Shown here one piece after another: positions 51,415-58,514 of a stretch of DNA of 61,298 nt. The stretch spans positions 1-61,298 of the forward strand of contig JAVEQI010000017.1 in NCBI GenBank assembly GCA_034007745.1. Reading direction: 5' to 3'. The notes below the pieces were generated by a model. It did no database searches, was not told where the DNA came from, and saw only the letters and a program-made list of their open reading frames with translations. How positions within the stretch are numbered: the stretch's first letter is position 1; each line of letters starts with the position of its first letter. Position numbers and translations under genes: made by a program. Source of the DNA: Desulforapulum sp034007745 (GTDB lineage: Bacteria > Desulfobacterota > Desulfobacteria > Desulfobacterales > Desulfobacteraceae).

Positions 51415-52292
51415 GAGGGCGCTCCTTTGGGTCCTTGCAACACGGGTAGGTAGGTCACAACAACTCGATAGATGAACATCAGGGTTGCCACAAGGCCTAA
51501 AGTGACGAGGATCTCGCCGGGGGCCGGGAAGTATGTGCTGTCTGTAATGGGGGATCTATATCCGACAATAAAGACGTTGATCCTGTTTAGCACCACTCCT
51601 CCCACAATCAGGGTTGCCGCCGTGAAGATCCCGGTTCTTGACTGGCGAACCCTTTTAAAGAGCAGCATGGCCCAGGGAATCATCACCCCGAAGAGCATCT
51701 CGACAATGAACGAATTGGTCTGGTGGGTTCCGTCAAGGAGGTACACGTAGGTGCCCCTGAAGAACATATCCTCTATTTTTAAAACCATGTAGGTGCCGAT
51801 AAGGAAGGTTGTGATCCGGGTCAGGGGGAGAGGATGTTCATCTCAGGATCGAGGTTCAGGGACGATGAGACAAGGGTGGTTTCAAACACCACCATGGGAT
51901 AGCCCACGGCAATGGCCGAGACGAGAAAGAGGAGCGGCAGGATGGGGGTGTACCAGAGAAGGTGAAGCTTGGTCGGCGCAATGAGCATGAGGGACCCCAG
52001 GCTTGACTGGTGCATCCACGAAAGAACCACCCCCAGGATGATCAGGATCCACATGGTCTTGTCAAGGATGGCGTCCCCCACCCTCAGGATGGTCTCCAGG
52101 ATATTGTTCAACCGGGCAAAGATGCCGGGAAGGTTTACCCGGCCCTTAAACTGCTCGGCCACAATGGGGAAAAACTCCAGATAGAGAACGTTGAGATAGA
52201 CCATCACACACATGGCAACCTCAAACAGAACCGAGTTGATGTTCCAGTAGATCATGGGTTTCCAGGGGTTTATTCAGGGGAGCAGGCTTCAT
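51411..52292 (-). pseudogene. NrfD/HybB-like membrane subunit, disrupted
   Basis: The start is intact: GGAGGTG, then ATG 52292 overlapping the Fe-S gene stop (MKPAPLNKP). Eight to ten codons later the sequence jumps to a part that in HybB/NrfD proteins lies some 110-120 residues in (WKPMIYWNINSVLFEV), out of frame with the start. So about three N-terminal helices appear deleted. A second break is a one-base loss in a five-C run at 51824-51828, after which the family sequence resumes (LTRITTFLIGTYMVLKIED). The remaining helices look normal. The subunit would have passed electrons between quinone and the Fe-S/cytochrome partners. Confidence 0.8.
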
Positions 52293-52927
52293 TTTTCACC
52301 TCCAGGTTTGTCCGCTGGTCTGTCTGTTGGTTTTTTCCCTCCACCGTTGGCCTTATACATGACCGCTCCCAAAGCTCCAAAAAGAGCGATGGGGGACCAC
52401 AGATAGCTGAACAGCGAGTGCTGGATGGTTTCGGCAAGTCTTGGTGACGGAGTGTCGTTAAGCACGGGCAGGCTTACCTGTTCAAACGGCACGGACGAGA
52501 TGTAGAGCCAGGATGTTCCCCACGTCTCTTTTTCACCGTACACATGGTCAATATACTTCCCCGGGTTCTCCCTGAGTCTTTTTTTTGCAACGGTGAGAAG
52601 GTCGGATCTTCGGCCAAAGATTATGGCTTCGGTGGGGCAGATGGCGGCGCAACCGGGAACGCCTCCCTGTTTGGATATTATGTCATAGCAGAAGGTGCAT
52701 TTCATAACCCTCGGGGTGATGGGATCATCGTACTCATAGGCCGGGATCTCAAAGGGACAGGCCACCATGCAGTAACGGCAGCCAACGCACCGGGTAATGT
52801 CTACCAGGCATCCATAGGGATCCGGGGGAGCCTTTGACTCCCATGCCCCGGCAGGGGAGGGCAGGGCAGTAGCCGTTGCCGTGGCTGCTCCCATGAATTT
52901 AAAGAAATTTCGTCTCGTCAGTTCCAT
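52289..52927 (-). CDS. Tat-exported 4Fe-4S ferredoxin subunit with C-terminal anchor (HybA/HmcB-like)
   Basis: A 212-residue intact protein. A Tat signal (LTRRNFFKFMGAATATA) leads into a ferredoxin region with RCVGCRYCMVACP and KCTFCYD...GVPGCAAICPTEA, holding at least two [4Fe-4S] sites. A C-terminal membrane helix (LWSPIALFGALGAVMY) anchors it. ATG 52927 follows GGAGG; the longer frame to 52969 lacks a site. It is the first gene of an operon transcribed leftward into the broken NrfD and cytochrome genes, behind a sigma-54 type promoter. Confidence 0.88.
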   Translation of the reverse strand: MELTRRNFFKFMGAATATATALPSPAGAWESKAPPDPYGCLVDITRCVGCRYCMVACPFEIPAYEYDDPITPRVMKCTFCYDIISKQGGVPGCAAICPTEAIIFGRRSDLLTVAKKRLRENPGKYIDHVYGEKETWGTSWLYISSVPFEQVSLPVLNDTPSPRLAETIQHSLFSYLWSPIALFGALGAVMYKANGGGKKPTDRPADKPGGEK

Positions 52928-52983
52928 TTTTCCTCCATGCTTTAGGTGAGAATATCCAGACCAGAACAAAACCAGCTAACAGT

Positions 52984-52999
52984 TGCAACGGGTGTACCG
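52984..52999 (-). promoter_or_regulatory. Sigma-54 (-24/-12) promoter of the redox operon
   Basis: On the minus strand CGGTACACCCGTTGCA: GG and GC elements are separated by the required 10 bp, and TTGCA matches the -12 consensus. Transcription would start near 52972, 45 bp before the Fe-S gene. A divergent sigma-54 activator gene lies next to it. Confidence 0.65.
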
Positions 53000-53067
53000 T
53001 CGGTGTAGTTTAAAAATAATAAATTGGTAAACTCATGTTTTTAAAGCTCAAATTGGCCGGATGGTTT

Positions 53068-53088
53068 ACCCGCTTGACTGTAACGGGT
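53068..53088. promoter_or_regulatory. Inverted repeat, possible activator site
   Basis: ACCCG (53068-53072) and CGGGT (53084-53088) separated by 11 bp, about 95-115 bp upstream of the predicted redox-operon start, a usual distance for an enhancer-type site. Confidence 0.35.
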
Positions 53089-53098
53089 TTTAATAGTA

Positions 53099-53116
53099 TT
53101 TAAACATATGTTTAAA
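53099..53116. promoter_or_regulatory. 18-bp perfect palindrome, possible activator site
   Basis: TTTAAACATATGTTTAAA reads the same on both strands. It lies between the redox operon and its divergent regulator, 30 bp before the regulator start, suitable for enhancer binding and autoregulation. Confidence 0.5.
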
Positions 53117-53146
53117 CACTTAAATGACTGTTAAGGGTAAAAAATA

Positions 53147-54554
53147 ATGAACGACCATGAGATGAGTGCCATCTGGAAAAAGATCGTCAACACCATAAAT
53201 GACGGGCTCATGTTCATCAATCCCAAGGGCAGGATTATGATGGTCAACAGCGCCTTTGAGACCCTCACAGGATATACATCCAAAGAGGCCGTTGGCATGT
53301 CATGCACCATGCTCGGGTGCGAGGGATGTGAAAAGACCCTGCAGGCAGACAGTTCCTCGGCCTGGTGCAAGCTGTTTGAAAAGGGCGAACATGATATGAA
53401 AAAAATGCCGCTGCCTGCTTAAATGCAAGGATGGGCGGTTCTTGCCGGTGTTGAAGAATGCGTCTATTCTGTGGAACGAAACAAGGACCGAGCCCGTGGG
53501 GGTAGTTGAAACCCTGACCGATATTTCCGAGTTGACCCTGCTCGATGAAAAGATCCACATCCTTGCCAGACAGTACGACCGGGAAGGCGAGTTCCAGGGT
53601 CTCATCGGTCGATCGCCTGAAATGGAAAAGGTCTTTGAGATGATCCGAAAGGCGGCTCTAAGCAAGGCGCCTGTGATCATCCTTGGTGAAAGCGGTACGG
53701 GTAAAGAGCTTGTGGCAAATGCCATCCATATGTGTGGCGAACGAAAGAACGGCCCCTTTATCAAGCTCAACTGTGCGGCTCTGAATGAGGCAGTCCTTGA
53801 AAGCGAACTCTTTGGTCGTGCCAGGGGCGCATTTACAGGCGCCCACATGAGCCGTATCGGACGGTTTGAAGCCGCAGACCACGGGGATTTTTTCCTGGAC
53901 GAGATCGGGGACATACCCATGTCAGTCCAGACCAAGCTTTTGAGGGTCCTTGAATCTGGACAGTTTGAAAGGGTGGGGGATATTTCTCCTGTCAGGGTTG
54001 ACGTGCGGATAATAACAGCCACAAACAAAGATCTTGAAAGTCTGATCGATAATAATCAGTTTCGCCAGGATCTGTTCTTCAGGATCAACGTCATTCCCAT
54101 CCATCTGCCTCCTTTAAGGGATAGAAAACAGGACATCCCTCTTCTGCTGGATTCGTTTATCCGGAATCTGAACATCAAGACCGGTAAGGGAGTCACAGGG
54201 TTGAGCCATGAAGCAATGGAAGTCGTTATGGACTACTCCTGGCCTGGCAATGTCCGGGAACTAAAAAATGCAATGGAGTATTCCTTTGTGACCGTTGAAG
54301 GGGGGGTGATCCAGCTTGAACATCTGCCCAAAAAGATAAGTTCGTTCAAAACTTCACGTCACTACCATCCGTTGGAGTTGGGATCGGCGGAACTCCAGTT
54401 CCTCTCAGGTGAAAAGGCTCGGTTGATCCATGCCCTTGAACAGACAAGGGGCAACCAGACAAAGGCGGCCGAACTTTTAAATATCAACAGGGTCACCGTG
54501 TGGAACCGTATGAAAAAATATGGTATTGACCTGAAAAAGGTTTTATCGGTATAA
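53147..54554 (+). pseudogene. PAS-domain sigma-54-dependent activator, frameshifted
   Basis: The first frame (from 53147, MNDHEMSAIWKKIVNTI) is a PAS sensor with several Cys (MLGCEGC, AWCKLF). It stops at 53420-53422. The homologous sequence continues in another frame as RCLLKCKDGRFLPVLKNAS, so one extra C near 53408-53410 has broken it. The AAA+ part is intact: GESGTGKE, GAFTGA (sigma-54 contact), FFLDEIGD, and a Fis-type helix-turn-helix (NQTKAAELLNINRVTVW). The distal part (from 53442) could still be translated as a sensorless activator. Divergent from, and presumably activating, the redox operon. Confidence 0.82.
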
Positions 54555-54600
54555 TCCTCATGCTCTGGCGGGCATAACAAATAACATTAGGGAGCGAACA

Positions 54601-55710
54601 ATGAAAAAAGTAGGAATAGTCGGTTGGCGGGGGATGGTCGGGTCTGTGCTCATGGAGAGGATGATGGCGGAGCAGGACTTCAAGCGTTTTACCCCGCTTT
54701 TTTTCACCACCTCCCAGGCTGGAATGAAGGCCCCCGATGTGGGTGTGGATGCGCCGCCCCTGGTGGATGCCCATGACATTGACGCCCTCATGGCAATGGA
54801 TATCATTCTTTCCTGCCAGGGAGGAGATTATACCGAGGCTGTGCGGCCAAAGCTTGCAGAAGATGGCTGGAACGGGTATTGGATCGATGCCGCATCTACT
54901 CTTCGAATGAACGATAACAGCATCATCGTTCTGGATCCTGTTAACCGAAGGGTGATCGACCGGGCCCTTGAACGGGGCGTCAAGAATTATATCGGCGGTA
55001 ACTGCACGGTATCCCTCATGCTCATGGCCCTTGGCGGCCTGTTTGAGAACAATTTGGTCGAATGGATTTCCTCCATGACCTACCAGGCCGCATCCGGGGC
55101 AGGGGCGAAAAACATGGAAGAACTGGTGGCACAGATGGGAACCATTGGCTCCCAGTCCGCCGATCTTATGGACAATCCCTCAGCCACCATACTCGATCTT
55201 GACCGGAGGGTTACCCAAACCATAAGATCAGCCTCGTTTCCAACGGCTAACTGGGGGGTCCCCCTTGCGGCAAGCCTGATTCCCTGGATTGACAGGGCCA
55301 TGGAAAACGGCCAGACAAGGGAAGAGTGGAAAGGGTCTGTTGAGACCAACAAGATCCTGGATCGATCGGACAACCCCATACCCATAGACGGCCAATGTGT
55401 CAGAATAGGTTCCATGCGATGCCACAGCCAGGCATTTACCATCAAGCTGAACAAAAAGGTGTCTGTGCCCGAGATAGAGGCCATGCTTAAAGCCAACAAT
55501 GACTGGGTCAAGGTGGTTCCCAACCTCAAAGAGCAGAGCGTCACCGACCTCACACCTGCCGCAGTTACAGGTACCCTTACCGTTCCAGTCGGCCGGATCC
55601 GGAAGATGAACCTTGGGGAAGATTACCTCACGGCTTTTTCCGTTGGAGATCAGCTCCTGTGGGGAGCTGCCGAACCATTGCGGCGAATTCTGAATATCAT
55701 TCTTGATTAG
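54601..55710 (+). CDS. asd: Aspartate-semialdehyde dehydrogenase
   Basis: A 369-residue Asd of the E. coli type, reducing aspartyl phosphate to the semialdehyde for lysine, methionine and threonine. GIVGWRGMVGS binds NADP, and the active-site Cys is C135 in YIGGNCTVSLML, the same number as in E. coli. QAASGAGA and the substrate His in RCHSQAFTIKL are conserved. A GGGAG site precedes the ATG. A stand-alone gene ending at a strong hairpin. Confidence 0.95.
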   Translation: MKKVGIVGWRGMVGSVLMERMMAEQDFKRFTPLFFTTSQAGMKAPDVGVDAPPLVDAHDIDALMAMDIILSCQGGDYTEAVRPKLAEDGWNGYWIDAASTLRMNDNSIIVLDPVNRRVIDRALERGVKNYIGGNCTVSLMLMALGGLFENNLVEWISSMTYQAASGAGAKNMEELVAQMGTIGSQSADLMDNPSATILDLDRRVTQTIRSASFPTANWGVPLAASLIPWIDRAMENGQTREEWKGSVETNKILDRSDNPIPIDGQCVRIGSMRCHSQAFTIKLNKKVSVPEIEAMLKANNDWVKVVPNLKEQSVTDLTPAAVTGTLTVPVGRIRKMNLGEDYLTAFSVGDQLLWGAAEPLRRILNIILD

Positions 55711-55737
55711 AAAGACAAAACTGGTACCCCTGGGGCA

Positions 55738-55770
55738 CTTTAGAGACGCCCGATCTGGGCGTCTCTAAAG
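55738..55770. terminator. Perfect 14-bp hairpin between convergent asd and gatB
   Basis: CTTTAGAGACGCCC / GGGCGTCTCTAAAG with a GATCT loop. There is no T tract, so it may stabilise mRNA ends or act as a bidirectional, factor-assisted terminator. Confidence 0.55.
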
Positions 55771-55880
55771 GAAGCAAGGTGTGTCGGTAGCAATTCTAAT
55801 TTTGGTATTACACTAGAGACAACAGTCGGTCGGTATCCCCTTGCTCTCAAATTCCAAACTATAATTGCTGGGGGTGGGTT

Positions 55881-57308
55881 TTACTGAAGCTGATTTGCTA
55901 TCATCTCCTGAACCATTTTGGGATTGGCCTTGCCCCTGGATAGTTTCATGGCCTGTCCCACAAGAAACCCCATGGATTTTTTGTTCCCGTTTTTATAGTT
56001 CTCAACGGCAGAGGCATTATCGGCAAGGACAGTCTCAACTATCCTTGCAATCTCCGATGTATCCGAGACCTGCCTGAATCCGAATTGTTCAACAATCTCC
56101 AGGGCCGTTCCTTCGGTCTCAAAGAGTTTTTCCAGGATTGTTTTGGCCGAGTTTGAATTTATCTCATTCTTTTCGATTAGATGAATCAGGCCTGCAAACC
56201 GTTCCGCCGTGACCGTTGTGTCTGCCAGGGTCTGGCCATGGGTCTTTAATGCAGGAAGAAGCTGGGTGGCGATCCATCCGGCAGTCATGCGGGCCGGGAC
56301 CCCAAAGGTGAGGACGGATTCAAAGAACTCGGAAAGTTCCCGGTCAGAGCCCATGAGCACGGCTTCATCCCTGGTCAGGGAATATTCTTCAACAAAGCGT
56401 TTGACCTTGTGATCGGGCAGTTCCGGGAGAAGGGACCTCATTTGGTCGATCCAGGCGTCGGTCAGCCTGACCACGGGGACTGATGGGTCAGGAATGCAGG
56501 GACCCTCAAACTTCTCCCGCATGGCAATGGTGATACGTTTCTCAGGATCCCATAGCCTGGTGTGATGTGTAATGGGTTTCTTGTTGCTGATGGCGTCGAT
56601 CTGGCGCTTGATTTCAAAGGCAATGGCGTCGCCCACATGGTGGATGGAGTTCATGTTTTTAACCTCCACCTTTGTGTTGAGCTCCCGGCTGCCGACAGGG
56701 CGGATGGAGATGTTCGCATCGCACCTCATTGTGCCGGATTCCATACTGCATTCGGCACAACCCGAATACCTTACCTGGTTCCGTATGGCCTTGAGAAACT
56801 CCATGGCATCGTGGGGGCTTTTTAGCTCGGGTTCGGTGACCACTTCCATGAGGGGGGTGCCGGCCCGGTTGAAATCCACCAGACTGATGGGAGTTCTGCC
56901 TTCGGTTTCATGGATGAGCTTTGCCACATCCTCCTCCATATGAACATGGTGTAGTCTCAGTTTTTTGGGATTGCCATCTTCGTCCTTGATTTCCACCCAG
57001 CCTCCCTTTGCAAGGGGGTGGTGGACCTGGGAGAGCTGGAATCCCTTGGGAAGATCTGGATAGTAATAGACTTTCTGGTCAAAGGCACTTTCCCGCTGGA
57101 TCTCACAGTTGAGACACAGGCAGGCAAGGGCTGCCTTTTCAAGGACCTGTTCGCTCAGCACAGGGAGTGCTCCCGGCATCCAGAGGCAGACAGGACAGAT
57201 ATTGGTGTTGGGATCATCCCCCGGCGTGTTTGCGCAGTCGCAGAAGAGCTTGGTAGCAGAATTAAGCTGGATATGAATTTCAAGACCGATTACCGCTTCA
57301 TATTTCAT
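55881..57308 (-). CDS. gatB: Asp/Glu-tRNA amidotransferase subunit B
   Basis: A 475-residue GatB, the kinase subunit that activates mischarged Asp-tRNA(Asn) or Glu-tRNA(Gln). VIGLEIHIQLNSATKLFCDC, NICPVCLWMPGALPV, YYYPDLPKGFQLSQ, HMEEDVAKL and MRCDANISIRP are conserved, and the C-terminal GatB/Yqey tRNA-binding domain is complete. The usual HDYRYFPDPDL segment reads EGPCIPDPSVP here. The ribosome site GGGGAGG sits inside the last codons of the gatA-like gene, whose stop is 1 bp before this ATG. Last gene of the aspS-gatC / gatA-like / gatB operon. Confidence 0.93.
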   Translation of the reverse strand: MKYEAVIGLEIHIQLNSATKLFCDCANTPGDDPNTNICPVCLWMPGALPVLSEQVLEKAALACLCLNCEIQRESAFDQKVYYYPDLPKGFQLSQVHHPLAKGGWVEIKDEDGNPKKLRLHHVHMEEDVAKLIHETEGRTPISLVDFNRAGTPLMEVVTEPELKSPHDAMEFLKAIRNQVRYSGCAECSMESGTMRCDANISIRPVGSRELNTKVEVKNMNSIHHVGDAIAFEIKRQIDAISNKKPITHHTRLWDPEKRITIAMREKFEGPCIPDPSVPVVRLTDAWIDQMRSLLPELPDHKVKRFVEEYSLTRDEAVLMGSDRELSEFFESVLTFGVPARMTAGWIATQLLPALKTHGQTLADTTVTAERFAGLIHLIEKNEINSNSAKTILEKLFETEGTALEIVEQFGFRQVSDTSEIARIVETVLADNASAVENYKNGNKKSMGFLVGQAMKLSRGKANPKMVQEMIANQLQ

Positions 57309-57309
57309 T

Positions 57310-58491
57310 TTAAACCTCCCCTTTTAGAATGTCTGAAATCCTGGCTGCAAGGGAGAGCAGGCGGGCATCGCCAAATCGTTTGCCCAAGAGCTGAAGACCG
57401 GGTGCTCCGGGTATGAAAATCGCCGGGTTCCCGGTAAGGTTGGCAAGAACGGTGGATGCAAAGGCATCGTAGAGATCGGCCACCGAGTTCGCCTCGTCAA
57501 GGGTTGTCGGAGATTTATCAGCCGGGGGCAGGATGATCAGGTCCGCGGTTTCAAGGGCCTCGTCGACCTCCTGGATGAGCCTTGCCCTGGAGCGGCAGGC
57601 GTCCACAAAGGCGCTGTAGTTCTGGTACTGAAAATATCCTCCCTGGAAAAGATAGGCCTTGAGCAGAGGCCCGAACGCTTCCCCCCGGGAATTTATGTAC
57701 ATTTCGTTCCAGTTTTTTGTTGAAGCAGAACTACGGTGGCCGTAGCGCACGCTGTCGAATCTGCCCGCACTGGAAGAAGCCTCAACCGATCCGATGATAT
57801 TGTGTATAGTGGGGGCAAGGGCCAGGTTTTTGATGGAAACCTGTTTGACATTGATGCCTGCTCCAGATAATTTTTCCACCGTTGTATTATCCTGTTCCCC
57901 GAGGATACCCAAAGTTATGGGACGAGCTTGGAATACCTGCCAATGTTCTAAATCCTGGAGGACCTTTTCAACGCCGGCTTTGTTTATGGAGGTATCCAGG
58001 GGATTGACACCCCCTGCACCACACCCGAGGGCCGTTGAAATGGTTTTGATCTCCCTTGCCATCATGCCGCAGCTCTCCATGGATGGTACGAGGCCAATAA
58101 TGCCCGAACGGGAGACAAGGCCGTAGCTCGGTTTAAACCCAAAACAGCCGGAATTTGCAGCAGCCATGCGCACTTCCCCTGTGGTGTCAGTTTTCAGCAC
58201 AAGATCCACAAGGCCGTTGCTGACGGCGGCACCGCCGGTATCCCTGTAAAGCCCCAGGCCGAGCTCGCCCATGGAGGTTCGACCCTCGAGGGTTGCCCCG
58301 GACTTGCGCAGTTTTTGAACAAGGGCGGCGTCTTCCAGTGCCACATAGTTTTCAAGGGCCTTGGAAAGGGCGGTTGTTGGCCAGTTCTCTACGGATATAT
58401 TTGGGTCAATGGCCACAGAGGTTCCGGTCATGGGGCCGTCTGCCCCGGTCGGTTCCGATGTGTTCATATGGATGAAAATTTTAGATTCCAT
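57310..58491 (-). CDS. GatA-like amidase-fold protein lacking the catalytic triad
   Basis: A 393-residue homologue of GatA (usually about 485), about 60 residues short at the N-terminus and with a central deletion. Family sequence is plain in GCFGFKPSYGLVSRSGIIG, SVEASSSAGRFDSVRYGHRS and NSRGEAFGPLLKAYLFQGGY. The three amidase residues are gone: the IPIAVKDN lysine segment reads TSVAIDPN (Asp29), GGSSGGS is reduced to DTGGA (84-88), and the nucleophile motif DTGGS reads DTTGE (Glu106). It should not release ammonia from glutamine. The frame is continuous, with a good AGGA site and tight coupling to gatB, so it looks maintained rather than decayed. A structural role in the GatCAB complex is the simplest inference. 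Confidence 0.85.
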   Translation of the reverse strand: MESKIFIHMNTSEPTGADGPMTGTSVAIDPNISVENWPTTALSKALENYVALEDAALVQKLRKSGATLEGRTSMGELGLGLYRDTGGAAVSNGLVDLVLKTDTTGEVRMAAANSGCFGFKPSYGLVSRSGIIGLVPSMESCGMMAREIKTISTALGCGAGGVNPLDTSINKAGVEKVLQDLEHWQVFQARPITLGILGEQDNTTVEKLSGAGINVKQVSIKNLALAPTIHNIIGSVEASSSAGRFDSVRYGHRSSASTKNWNEMYINSRGEAFGPLLKAYLFQGGYFQYQNYSAFVDACRSRARLIQEVDEALETADLIILPPADKSPTTLDEANSVADLYDAFASTVLANLTGNPAIFIPGAPGLQLLGKRFGDARLLSLAARISDILKGEV

Positions 58492-58514
58492 GGAAATCCT
58501 TTTGTATTTTCCGA

